DNA of 12,566 bases from an uncultured Eubacteriales bacterium (GCA_900321795.1 ONXO01000030.1:1-12566); one strand, 5' to 3'. Counted from the stretch's first letter, positions 1-6,363 are shown. The notes: generated by a model not told the origin, from the letters alone. Numbers and translations are program-made.

Positions 1-10
1 AAGAAGTCAG

Positions 11-64
11 AAAAAATGATAAAAAGTTATGGTATTTATAATTTTTATCATTTTTTTCTTTTTT
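11..64 (+). terminator. AT-rich intrinsic terminator of an off-window upstream gene
   Basis: A perfect 15-bp inverted repeat (11-25 against 42-56, core ATGATAAAAA/TTTTTATCAT) closes a 16-nt loop and runs into a T tract (51-57, then 59-64). The stem has almost no GC, so it is weak as a terminator. The A6 at 11-16 reads as a T tract on the other strand, so it could act both ways. It separates whatever lies to the left from the helix-turn-helix gene promoter at 80. Confidence 0.5.
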
Positions 65-79
65 ACCTTTAATTTACAC

Positions 80-109
80 TTGACACATTATTGTAAAGAG
101 GTGTACAAT
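80..109 (+). promoter_or_regulatory. Sigma-A-type promoter for the HTH gene
   Basis: TTGACA at 80-85 is a perfect -35 box. TACAAT at 104-109 is a 5-of-6 -10 box after an 18-bp spacer. Transcription would start near 116, giving a leader of about 25 nt that holds the purine-rich ribosome site AGAGGGAAG (127-135) before the ATG at 141. Confidence 0.7.
90..109. promoter_or_regulatory. Possible operator: dyad over the -10 region
   Basis: ATTGTA (90-95) and TACAAT (104-109) form a 6+6 inverted repeat with an 8-bp centre that covers the -10 box. A second pair, TTTACA (73-78) and TGTAAA (92-97), brackets the -35 box. Because the downstream gene encodes a helix-turn-helix protein, autorepression is a natural inference. 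Short AT-rich dyads also arise by chance, so this is weak. Confidence 0.3.
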
Positions 110-140
110 TAATTTGTAACATAGAAAGAGGGAAGTACAA

Positions 141-935
141 ATGGAAACATTAAATATTTTATTACAAGAATTAGGAATATCTAAAGTTAAATTAGCTAAA
201 TATTTAGAAGTATCTAGACAAATGATATATAATTATTTAGAACTAGAAAATTTAAATAAATGGCCAAAAGAAAAGAAGCTTCTTTTATTTAAACTTTTAG
301 ATGTCAAAGATGGAGAAGAGGAGACTTTAAAGTCAATTAAAGTTAATGCTCAATATTTAGAAGATGTAGAATCACGCCTTAACCAAAGTGTTAAAACAGG
401 CACTGGAGAAGCCTATTTTAACTTAAAATCACTTGATAAAGATGAACAAGTATTAGTTAATGATTTAATTAACTTAATAAAAGAAAAATTTACTGAAGAA
501 AAAAATAAAGACACTTATAATGAATTCTTATATCTTTATCATGTATTACAATCAATAGATTCTATACCTGAAATTAAATATATACTTGCATATTTATCTA
601 AAACTACTGGATTTGCTGATCCAAATGAATTTAAATTTGATGAAACAGCGCAGTTTATATTAGAAAGTATTATCTTTACAGCTATGAATTTATATAATAA
701 TGGAGGAGCTACTAAGAGCAAACTAATATCAGCTCACGAAAGATTTGTTAAAGAGATAGAGAACAATAAAGAAGAAGTGTTATCTAGAACACAAAAAATA
801 ACTACTGAAAAACTACAAGCTTTAAGAGAACTTGGTTATGATAAAATAACTTCAGAAAACGCACAAGAAGTATTAAATAAAATAGCTGAAATACAATCAA
901 GAAAAGTTATAATGGGGGAAAGAAAAGAAAATTAA
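141..935 (+). CDS. Helix-turn-helix DNA-binding protein with uncharacterised C-terminal region
   Basis: The 264-residue protein begins with an XRE-like helix-turn-helix at about residues 12-33 (KLAKYLEVSRQMIYNYLE): a first helix, a turn at EVSR and a recognition helix starting QMIYN. A Lys/Glu-rich linker follows, then a mainly helical middle (about 95-190) and a charged, probably coiled-coil tail (about 190-260). No catalytic motif, Cys cluster or membrane segment is visible. The ATG at 141 follows AGAGGGAAG at usable spacing, and the promoter at 80-109 is 30 bp upstream. It stands alone as a transcription unit and converges with the ZIP gene, with no clear terminator in 936-1000 (only the AT palindrome 965-978). 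I do not recognise a named family. It is most likely a local regulator, possibly controlling itself through the promoter dyad. Confidence 0.8.
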   Translation: METLNILLQELGISKVKLAKYLEVSRQMIYNYLELENLNKWPKEKKLLLFKLLDVKDGEEETLKSIKVNAQYLEDVESRLNQSVKTGTGEAYFNLKSLDKDEQVLVNDLINLIKEKFTEEKNKDTYNEFLYLYHVLQSIDSIPEIKYILAYLSKTTGFADPNEFKFDETAQFILESIIFTAMNLYNNGGATKSKLISAHERFVKEIENNKEEVLSRTQKITTEKLQALRELGYDKITSENAQEVLNKIAEIQSRKVIMGERKEN

Positions 936-1000
936 TAATTCTTTTCAAAATATAGAACTTAACATAATATATATTATCAGAACTTTAATATGGAGAGAAA

Positions 1001-1741
1001 CTATAAGATAAATAAGGTTATAAAAACTACCACTAAACCTAGAATAAATCCTAATATAGTTTCTTTTTTATAATTATATTTAAATGATTCTGGTAATAAA
1101 TCATTAATACTAATACTAATCATAATTCCTGATACAATTAATAATGCAATTGATACTGTAATATCATTAATATACCTTTTTAATAATACATAGGCTATTA
1201 ATCCTCCAAATGGCTCAGAAAGACCAGCAATTAACGAATATATCACTCCCCTTTTATTCGATTTGCTTGAGAGTGCTATTGGAACAGCAATTGAGATTCC
1301 TTCAGGTATATTATGCATCATTATTGCAAGCCCAAGCATTAATCCAGAATTTAAATTATTAAAACTAGCCATAAAAGTAGCAATTCCTTCAGGTATATTA
1401 TGTAATATCAAAGCTATCATAGACATTACCCCTACTCTGTACAAATTATTTTCTAGTAGGGGAGTTTTTTTATTTATTATCCTAACAATTATTATTCCAA
1501 AAGCAAAAGAAAATAAACTAATTAAAACACCAAGTTCATTATAGATACTTTTTAACTTAATAAAACTATCAGGAAATAATTCAAGTACTGACAAACTTAA
1601 CATAATACTAGCTGCAAAACTTAACGAAAAACTAATAAATTTAATAGTATTCTTAAATTTAATAAATACAATTAGGCCTCCTATTACAGTAGATAAACCC
1701 GCAAATAATGAGATCATAAAAGAAATAAATACATTACTCAT
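1001..1741 (-). CDS. zupT: ZIP-family divalent metal transporter (ZupT/GufA type)
   Basis: This 246-residue polytopic membrane protein has about eight hydrophobic segments. It carries the ZIP signature twice: HNIPEG at residues 114-119 and again at 143-148, where the His and Glu residues in helices IV and V form the metal site. A further conserved Glu lies in GLSEPFGG (E176). The spacing and the phrase ALxLHNIPEGIATF match ZupT-type transporters (about 250-270 residues), which import Zn2+ and other divalent cations across the cytoplasmic membrane. The His-rich loop of eukaryotic ZIPs is missing; a short Lys/Asn/Leu loop (about 90-102) takes its place. The ATG at 1741 has only a weak ribosome site (AGAG). 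No metal-responsive operator is evident. It is divergent from the 47-residue ORF at 1885 across a 143-bp gap. Family assignment is firm; metal specificity is not known. Confidence 0.9.
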   Translation of the reverse strand: MSNVFISFMISLFAGLSTVIGGLIVFIKFKNTIKFISFSLSFAASIMLSLSVLELFPDSFIKLKSIYNELGVLISLFSFAFGIIIVRIINKKTPLLENNLYRVGVMSMIALILHNIPEGIATFMASFNNLNSGLMLGLAIMMHNIPEGISIAVPIALSSKSNKRGVIYSLIAGLSEPFGGLIAYVLLKRYINDITVSIALLIVSGIMISISINDLLPESFKYNYKKETILGFILGLVVVFITLFIL

Positions 1742-1884
1742 ATTTAAATATATTAAACTAACTCTAAATTATGCTATTTTCTAATTCTACAATTACCTAA
1801 AAATTACCATTGATTTTACATCGAATCAGTACATTTTATTTGATCCTTAGTACATAATATAACTAGACAAGGAGGTAAAATAAA

Positions 1885-2028
1885 ATGGAAAACAAAAGAA
1901 ATCAATCTAGAAGAAATGAAAATTCTAGAAACGAAAACAGTAGAAAAAACTGTGAATCTAGAAGAAATGAAAACTCTAGAAATAACAACAGCCAAAGAAA
2001 CAACGCTAGAAATAATAACAATAAATAG
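1885..2028 (+). CDS. 47-residue Asn/Arg/Ser/Glu-rich low-complexity protein, unknown function
   Basis: An ATG at 1885 opens a 47-codon frame ending in TAG at 2026-2028. It follows a perfect AAGGAGGT (1869-1876) at 8-nt spacing, one of the best ribosome sites in the window. The protein consists almost only of Asn, Arg, Ser, Glu, Lys and Gln, plus one Cys (C23). It has an internal repeat: QSRRNENSRNENS (7-19) and ESRRNENSRNNNS (24-36), 17 residues apart. It should be disordered, hydrophilic and basic, with no signal or membrane segment. The gene is followed within 16 bp by a hairpin terminator shared with deoB, so the unit looks complete. I know no family for it. RNA or nucleic-acid binding is conceivable from the Arg content but is only inference. 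A small spore or stress protein is another option. A longer frame overlapping at 1916-2179 has no ribosome site and is rejected. Confidence 0.7.
   Translation: MENKRNQSRRNENSRNENSRKNCESRRNENSRNNNSQRNNARNNNNK
1904..1991 (+). repeat. Two-copy 37-bp imperfect direct repeat inside the 47-residue ORF
   Basis: Positions 1904-1940 and 1955-1991 match at about 33 of 37 bases, 51 bp (17 codons) apart; the first 19 bases (AATCTAGAAGAAATGAAAA) are identical. The in-frame offset means the repeat is also seen in the protein, which fits growth of the gene by internal duplication. Confidence 0.8.
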
Positions 2029-2043
2029 TCAAATTAAAAATAA

Positions 2044-2075
2044 AGAGAAGACGATTAAATGTCTTCTCTATTTTA
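2044..2075. terminator. Bidirectional intrinsic terminator (47-residue ORF / deoB)
   Basis: AGAGAAGAC (2044-2052) pairs with GTCTTCTCT (2061-2069), a perfect 9-bp stem with an 8-nt loop. On the plus strand ATTTTAG follows. On the minus strand TTATTTTTAATTTG follows, which is the better T tract. The deoB stop codon (2068-2070) lies inside the stem. It ends both converging transcripts. Confidence 0.8.
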
Positions 2076-3225
2076 GTATATCTAGAAAGCTTTCTCCGTA
2101 TTCTAAATCATTTTTTATACCAAAATTATCCACTATAGTAGCGCCTATACAGGCGTATGTGTCTTTAAGCCCTAAATAGCCCCTATATCTAAACTTCTTG
2201 GAATAAATAACAAGAGGTACATTTTCTCTAGTGTGATCTGTTCCTTTATAAGTTGGATCATTGCCATGATCGCCTGTAAATATAACTAAATCATCATCAG
2301 TAAGCTTATTTATAAAAGCAGGTAAATAAGCATCTATCTCTTCTAAAGCTTTTAAATACCCTTCACTATCTCTTCTATGCCCAAATAAAGTATCAGTATC
2401 ATTTAAATTAAGAAATAACAAACCATTAAAATCAGTTCTAGAAAAATCAACTAGCTTTACTATTCCATCAATATTATTTTTAGTCTTTATAGCAGTTGTT
2501 ATGTTCGTATCAGCAAATATATCTTTAATTTTCCCAAGTGCAATAACATCCAATCCATTTTCATATAACAGCGTCATATAATTCCTAGGTGGAATGCTTG
2601 CAAAGTCTTTCCTTTTTTCTGTTCTTGTAAAATTCCCGGGTTCTCCGACGAAAGGCCTAGCTATTACTCGCCCTATTCCATATTCTTCAGTTAAAACTAT
2701 TTTGCTAATTTTATCGCATATATCATATAATTCTTCAACTGAAACAACATCTTCGTGAGCAGCAACTTGAAGTACTGAATCATCAGATGTATAAACAATA
2801 ATTGCTCCAGTTTTCATATGCATTTCACCAAGTTCTTTTATAATTTCAGTACCTGAAGCCGCTACATTTCCAATAACTTCTTTGCCAGTTACTCTTTGTA
2901 TTTCACTTATAAGAAGAATAGGAAAACCATCTGGATAAGTTTTAAAAGGTTTATCAAGTATAACTCCCATCATTTCATAGTGACCATTTAATGTGTCCTT
3001 CGCTTTATTTAAAGGTGCTATCTTGCCATAATAGCCCGCCTTAGGTTCATTACCTTTGCTAACCAATGATAGAAGACCTAACTTTTCAAAAGTAGGAAGA
3101 TAATACTCTCTTGTTTCAAGCACATGTTTAAGGGTATTAGCATTTAAACTATCGTACTTTTCAGCATCAATAGTCTCTCCTACTCCTAATCCATCCATAA
3201 CAATTAAAAATACTCTTTTAAACAT
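2068..3225 (-). CDS. deoB: Phosphopentomutase
   Basis: DeoB (EC 5.4.2.7) interconverts ribose (or deoxyribose) 1-phosphate and 5-phosphate in the cytosol, linking nucleoside salvage to the pentose pathway. The 385-residue length fits the family (about 390). By comparison with the Bacillus cereus enzyme, all metal ligands are present: D11 in the N-terminal MDGLGVGE, D278 and H283 in DTLFGHRRD, D319 and H320 in TGDHGNDP, and H331 in GTDHTRE. The phosphorylated threonine is T78 (KDT). The usual second Thr of KDTMTGHWE is Asn here (KDTLNGHYE). The ATG at 3225 has AAGGAGGA located inside the end of xerD, with 2 bp between the xerD stop and this start, so the two are probably translationally coupled. 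xerD-deoB is also adjacent in Bacillus (ripX-drm). The transcript ends at the hairpin in its last codon. Confidence 0.96.
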   Translation of the reverse strand: MFKRVFLIVMDGLGVGETIDAEKYDSLNANTLKHVLETREYYLPTFEKLGLLSLVSKGNEPKAGYYGKIAPLNKAKDTLNGHYEMMGVILDKPFKTYPDGFPILLISEIQRVTGKEVIGNVAASGTEIIKELGEMHMKTGAIIVYTSDDSVLQVAAHEDVVSVEELYDICDKISKIVLTEEYGIGRVIARPFVGEPGNFTRTEKRKDFASIPPRNYMTLLYENGLDVIALGKIKDIFADTNITTAIKTKNNIDGIVKLVDFSRTDFNGLLFLNLNDTDTLFGHRRDSEGYLKALEEIDAYLPAFINKLTDDDLVIFTGDHGNDPTYKGTDHTRENVPLVIYSKKFRYRGYLGLKDTYACIGATIVDNFGIKNDLEYGESFLDILK

Positions 3226-3227
3226 AA

Positions 3228-4100
3228 TTATTCCTCCTTTTTAGCATGTGGATGATACATATCATAGTTTTCTCTCAACACTTCATTAACTACATAAGTA
3301 TATATATTAGTAGTTGATATATTTTCATGACCTAGCATCTCTTGTATACTTCTTAAATCTGCACCACCCTCTAAAAGATGAGTGGCAAATGAATGCCTAA
3401 GAACATGTGGTGTTAAATCCTTATCTATACCAGTAGCTTCTTTGATATTTCCAAGTATAAAATTAAATCCATGTCTACTAATGGGTTTACCGTGATTATT
3501 CAAAAATAGTTGATCAAATCTTCCTTGTTTAACCAAAAAAGGTCTATACTCTTCTATGTATAATTTTAATGCATTAGAAGCAATTTCACCAATAGGAACA
3601 ATTCTTTCTTTTTTTCCTTTACCTTTAATTCTAATCAAAGAATTATCTAAATCAATACTATTAAAATCTAATGAAACTAGCTCACTTACTCTTAAGCCTG
3701 AAGCATACATAACTTCCATCATTGCTTTATTTCTATAATCAAAAACTGTTTTAGTTTCAAAATTAAGAAGTTTGTCTACCTCTTCTATTGTTAAATATTT
3801 TGGAAGACTTTTTTCTATTTTTAAAACACTTATTTCTTCACTAGGGTCTTCACTAATCTTCCCTTCATCAAATAAATACTTATAAAAGCCTTTAATCGAG
3901 CTAATATGCCTATTAATACTTCTAGCAGATAGTCCATTTCTTAAATAATGTAAATATCCTTCAATATCTTTCTTTTTAAGTTTTAAAAAATCATTGTTGA
4001 AAAAGACAAGAAAATCATTTAAATCAAGCATATATGAATCTATAGTTTTATCCCCTAGCTTCTTTTCAGTTTTTAAATATAATTCATATTCATTTATCAT
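3228..4100 (-). CDS. xerD: Tyrosine recombinase XerD
   Basis: XerD works with XerC at dif sites to resolve chromosome dimers. With the ATG at 4100 the protein has 290 residues, close to the usual 295-300. It has an N-terminal SAM-like DNA-binding domain (about 1-95) and a C-terminal catalytic domain with the complete active site: R137 (SGLRVSEL), K161 (GKGKKER), H232 and R235 (PHVLRHSFATHLL), H258 (LGHENISTT) and nucleophile Y267 (NIYTYV). A GTG at 4109 would add three residues, but that GTG is part of GTGAT, which sits 4 nt before the ATG exactly as at the DUF421 gene, so it is better read as the ribosome site. Its last codons (AAAAAGGAGGAA) are the deoB ribosome site. Pairing with deoB and the lack of phage genes argue for a housekeeping recombinase, not a phage integrase. 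Confidence 0.93.
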   Translation of the reverse strand: MINEYELYLKTEKKLGDKTIDSYMLDLNDFLVFFNNDFLKLKKKDIEGYLHYLRNGLSARSINRHISSIKGFYKYLFDEGKISEDPSEEISVLKIEKSLPKYLTIEEVDKLLNFETKTVFDYRNKAMMEVMYASGLRVSELVSLDFNSIDLDNSLIRIKGKGKKERIVPIGEIASNALKLYIEEYRPFLVKQGRFDQLFLNNHGKPISRHGFNFILGNIKEATGIDKDLTPHVLRHSFATHLLEGGADLRSIQEMLGHENISTTNIYTYVVNEVLRENYDMYHPHAKKEE

Positions 4101-4146
4101 ATCTATCACTATACTAATTATCTCATATTATTAATTTTTCTACAAT

Positions 4147-4176
4147 ATTATTAGAAAGTATTTTACATGATTTCAA
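4147..4176 (-). promoter_or_regulatory. Possible promoter of xerD-deoB
   Basis: Read on the minus strand: TTGAAA (4176-4171), an 18-bp spacer, then AATAAT (4152-4147), 5 of 6 at the -10. Transcription would start near 4140, about 40 nt before the ATG. In a sequence this AT-rich such matches are common, so confidence is limited. Confidence 0.4.
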
Positions 4177-4236
4177 ATATAATAGTATTGCCAAACATTT
4201 TTTTGTTAATTTGTACTTTATTATTTTAAGATAATT

Positions 4237-4245
4237 TGATATACT
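4237..4245 (+). promoter_or_regulatory. Extended -10 promoter of rarA
   Basis: TGATATACT (4237-4245) is an extended -10 (TG-n-TATACT). At 17-bp spacing the -35 position (TTTATT, 4217-4222) is poor, which is typical of extended -10 promoters. The start would fall near 4252, giving a very short leader that is mostly the ribosome site GAGGCGAG. Confidence 0.5.
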
Positions 4246-4262
4246 AATTATGAGGCGAGAAT

Positions 4263-5459
4263 ATGGAAACATTAGCAGAAAAACTAAGACCAAAGAATCT
4301 CAGTGAAGTTGTAGGTCAAACACATTTAGTTGGTAAAAATAAAATATTAAATAACTTAGTTAAGAATAAAAGAATCTTTAATATGATATTACATGGTAAA
4401 AGTGGAATTGGCAAAACTACTATAGCATTAGCTTTAATGAATGAAATAGGATGCAGATATAGATTATTAAATGCTACAATCAACTCTAAGAAAGATTTTG
4501 AAATTGTATTTGAAGAAGCTAAAATGTATGATGATTTAATTTTAATAGTAGATGAAATACACAGAATGAACAAGGATAAACAAGATTTACTTCTATCTTT
4601 TATCGAAAGTGGTAAATTAGTTTTAATAGGCTTAACATCTTCTAACCCTTATCATTCAATAAATCCAGCTATTAGAAGTAGGTGTCAGCTTTTAGAATTA
4701 AAAGAACTTAATGAAGAAGATATATATAAAGCCTTACTTAGAGTAAAAGAAATATATACTGATATTAATATTACCGATGAAGTTTATAAGCATATAGCTC
4801 ATATATCAGGCGGAGATATGCGTTTTGCTTATAATTTAACCGAATTTTGTATTAATTCATTTGGCAATAGTTTTAAGATAGCAGACATACAAACAATAAA
4901 TAATAAAGCTAACTATTTTTCAGATAAGAACGAAGACGGATATTATGATTTGATAAGTGCTTTTCAAAAATCAATTAGAGGCTCTGATGTTGATGCTGCA
5001 ATTCATTACTTAGTAAGATTAATTGATACGGGAGAATTTGATATTCTATACAGAAGAATGCTTGTTATAGCCTATGAAGATATTGGAATGGCTAACCCTA
5101 CTCTTCAGACTAAAGTATTAACCGCTATTCAAAGTGCTGAGAGACTTGGCCTTCCTGAGCTTTATAAACCTCTTACACAAGCTGTGGTAGAAATGGCTTT
5201 GTCTCCAAAAAGTAATACTATAGAAAAGACCTATATGAAGGCTTTAACTGATTTAGAAAAAAATAATCCTGGAAGAGTTCCTGAGCATATAAGAACAACT
5301 TCCTCAAACTATAAATATCCACATAATTTCAAAAACCACTGGGTAAAACAGCAATATCTACCCGATAACATTAAAACAAGCAAATACTATACTCCAGGAG
5401 ACAATAAATACGAACAAGAAATGTATAAGTTTAATCAAAGAATAAAGGAAGAAAATTAA
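4263..5459 (+). CDS. rarA: Replication-associated recombination protein A (RarA/MgsA AAA+ ATPase)
   Basis: RarA is a clamp-loader-like AAA+ ATPase acting at stalled replication forks with SSB and the replisome. The 398-residue protein opens with the family hallmark ETLAEKLRPKNLSEVVGQ, followed by Walker A GKSGIGKTT (45-53), Walker B ILIVDEIHR (about 93-101), sensor 1 around TSSNPY (125-130) and the Arg-finger segment AIRSRC (136-141). The C-terminal half holds the MgsA-type tetramerisation region, with YRRMLVIAYEDIGMANP and the VxxALSPKSN motif. It is slightly shorter than E. coli RarA (447 residues). Walker A reads GKSGIGKT where most relatives have GPPGTGKT: the catalytic Lys and Thr stay but both prolines are gone. 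The ATG at 4263 follows GAGGCGAG. Its stop overlaps the tcdA stop by 3 bp on the opposite strand, and a shared terminator lies there. RarA next to TcdA is also the Bacillus order (yrvN-yrvM). Confidence 0.95.
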   Translation: METLAEKLRPKNLSEVVGQTHLVGKNKILNNLVKNKRIFNMILHGKSGIGKTTIALALMNEIGCRYRLLNATINSKKDFEIVFEEAKMYDDLILIVDEIHRMNKDKQDLLLSFIESGKLVLIGLTSSNPYHSINPAIRSRCQLLELKELNEEDIYKALLRVKEIYTDINITDEVYKHIAHISGGDMRFAYNLTEFCINSFGNSFKIADIQTINNKANYFSDKNEDGYYDLISAFQKSIRGSDVDAAIHYLVRLIDTGEFDILYRRMLVIAYEDIGMANPTLQTKVLTAIQSAERLGLPELYKPLTQAVVEMALSPKSNTIEKTYMKALTDLEKNNPGRVPEHIRTTSSNYKYPHNFKNHWVKQQYLPDNIKTSKYYTPGDNKYEQEMYKFNQRIKEEN

Positions 5460-5474
5460 TCATTTCTTCCTTTT
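5444..5474. terminator. Bidirectional terminator inside the overlapping 3' ends of rarA and tcdA
   Basis: AAAGGAAGAAA (5444-5454) pairs perfectly with TTTCTTCCTTT (5463-5473), an 11-bp stem with an 8-nt loop that contains both stop codons. The minus-strand exit is TTTATTCTTTG. On the plus strand only the T run in the stem's own 3' arm serves. It replaces an intergenic spacer. Confidence 0.75.
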
Positions 5475-6136
5475 AATGCATCATTTATTATATAATTTGT
5501 TATAAGAAGCCCAGCTACAGCTGGTACATATGAACAAGATCCTAATTCATTTATTTTTATTGGCACTTCTTTAGAAGAAATAACCTTTATTTTCTTATGA
5601 TATCTTTTATTAATAATACGTCTTAATGACTTGGCCAGTGGATCATAACTAGTTTTATCTAAAGTAGTCATTTCAAGTTTACTCGCATCTAGCTTTTTAG
5701 CAGTCCCCATTGAAGATATAATCTTTATATTATTTTCTATGCATCTATTAATTAGTAATTCCTTAGTTTTAAGTGTATCACACGCATCCACTACATAATC
5801 ATATGCATCAAGATTAAAATCATTTATATTACTCTCATCTAAAAATAAATCTAAAGTTTTTATATTTACATTTGGATTAATAAGTTTACTTCTTTTAATA
5901 GCTTCATCAGTTTTTAAAGCACCTATATTTTCAGTATTAGTTAGTATTTGCCTATTCAAATTAGAAGAGTCAATTTTATCAAAATCAATTATTGTTATAT
6001 TTTCTACGCCGCTTCTAACTAAACTTTCTAAAGTATATCCACCTACTCCTCCGATGCCCACAATTAATATATTTAAGTTTTTAATATAATTAAGCATTAT
6101 GTCACCTATTAAAGCTTCAAATCTTTCTAGATTCAT
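5456..6136 (-). CDS. tcdA: tRNA threonylcarbamoyladenosine dehydratase
   Basis: TcdA is an E1-like, ATP-dependent enzyme that cyclises t6A37 of ANN-decoding tRNAs to ct6A. From the ATG at 6136 the protein has 226 residues. The start MNLERFEALIG corresponds to the RFxRxxxLIG opening of the family. The nucleotide loop GIGGVG is at 27-32, the acidic DFD at 51-53 and the SNLNRQ motif at 58-63. A C-terminal GSCSYVPAVAGLL stretch resembles the short Bacillus YrvM form. The frame is open 23 codons further upstream (to 6205), but that part falls in the RNA gene and lacks a ribosome site, while GGAGG sits just before 6136. A second start, ATG at 6097, has AGGTGA before it but would remove the family opening. 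The 6S RNA ends about 10 bp upstream, so tcdA may be expressed by read-through from the 6S promoter. Confidence 0.92.
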   Translation of the reverse strand: MNLERFEALIGDIMLNYIKNLNILIVGIGGVGGYTLESLVRSGVENITIIDFDKIDSSNLNRQILTNTENIGALKTDEAIKRSKLINPNVNIKTLDLFLDESNINDFNLDAYDYVVDACDTLKTKELLINRCIENNIKIISSMGTAKKLDASKLEMTTLDKTSYDPLAKSLRRIINKRYHKKIKVISSKEVPIKINELGSCSYVPAVAGLLITNYIINDALKGRND

Positions 6137-6146
6137 AAATTCCTCC

Positions 6147-6309
6147 AAAACAAAACCAAGCAAAGTGTACGAATAAAACTCGCTACTCGCGAGGTGGTAG
6201 ATCACATAATAGAGTTCAGGATTCTTACAAAGTAAGCATTCAACACCCTCTACTAATTAGTTCCCCAAATTACATATTTGTCGGTTTATTGTAAACACCT
6301 CATCTTGGT
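6147..6309 (-). ncRNA. ssrS: 6S RNA (probable)
   Basis: About 163 nt on the minus strand fold into the 6S pattern. Three helices separated by small symmetric loops close the molecule: 6304-6309 with 6155-6160 (ACCAAG/CTTGGT), 6295-6300 with 6163-6168 (AGGTGT/ACACTT), and 6285-6290 with 6172-6177 (AATAAA/TTTATT). An apical hairpin spans 6210-6252 (TAGAG/CTCTA at the base, CTTAC/GTAAG at the tip). Between them are two long unpaired strands, an open-promoter-like bubble; the 3' strand holds a small hairpin, CTCGC/GCGAG (6179-6193). The 5' part, GAGGTGTTTACAATAAACC, resembles GAGATGTTCGCAAGCGGGCC of E. coli 6S. It has its own promoter and ends at CTTGGTTTTGTTTT. 6S RNA binds sigma-70/A RNA polymerase and releases it by pRNA synthesis. 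I recall a 6S gene next to yrvM in B. subtilis. The alternative is a tcdA leader with a terminator (CTCGC/GCGAG plus TTTTATT). Confidence 0.72.
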
Positions 6310-6315
6310 AATTTC

Positions 6316-6344
6316 ATTTTATCAAATAATAATAAAGATGTCCA
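6316..6344 (-). promoter_or_regulatory. Strong promoter of the 6S RNA
   Basis: On the minus strand: TGGACA (6344-6339, 5 of 6), a 17-bp spacer ending in TGA, and TAAAAT (6321-6316, 5 of 6), so also an extended -10. The predicted start, 7 nt downstream, is the A at 6309, exactly the first base of the closing stem. This agreement supports an independent RNA gene. Confidence 0.75.
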
Positions 6345-6363
6345 CTATTTTTCATTTATTTGA

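Noticed and set aside
965..978. ATAATATATATTAT palindrome as a terminator between the HTH and ZIP genes
   Set aside because: It has no GC and no clear T tract, so it cannot be told from AT-rich background.
1916..2179. 87-codon plus-strand frame overlapping the micro-protein and the end of deoB
   Set aside because: No ribosome site, repetitive translation from a shifted reading of the Asn/Arg repeat, crosses the terminator and runs antisense into deoB. The frame from 1885 has a perfect Shine-Dalgarno.
3228..4100. Phage or transposon integrase
   Set aside because: The recombinase is XerD-like in length and motifs, is coupled to deoB as in Bacillus, and no phage genes, att-like repeats or terminal repeats are seen.
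6137..6205. N-terminal extension of TcdA (23 codons)
   Set aside because: It lies in the structured RNA, lacks a ribosome site and is not conserved in the family; GGAGG marks the ATG at 6136.
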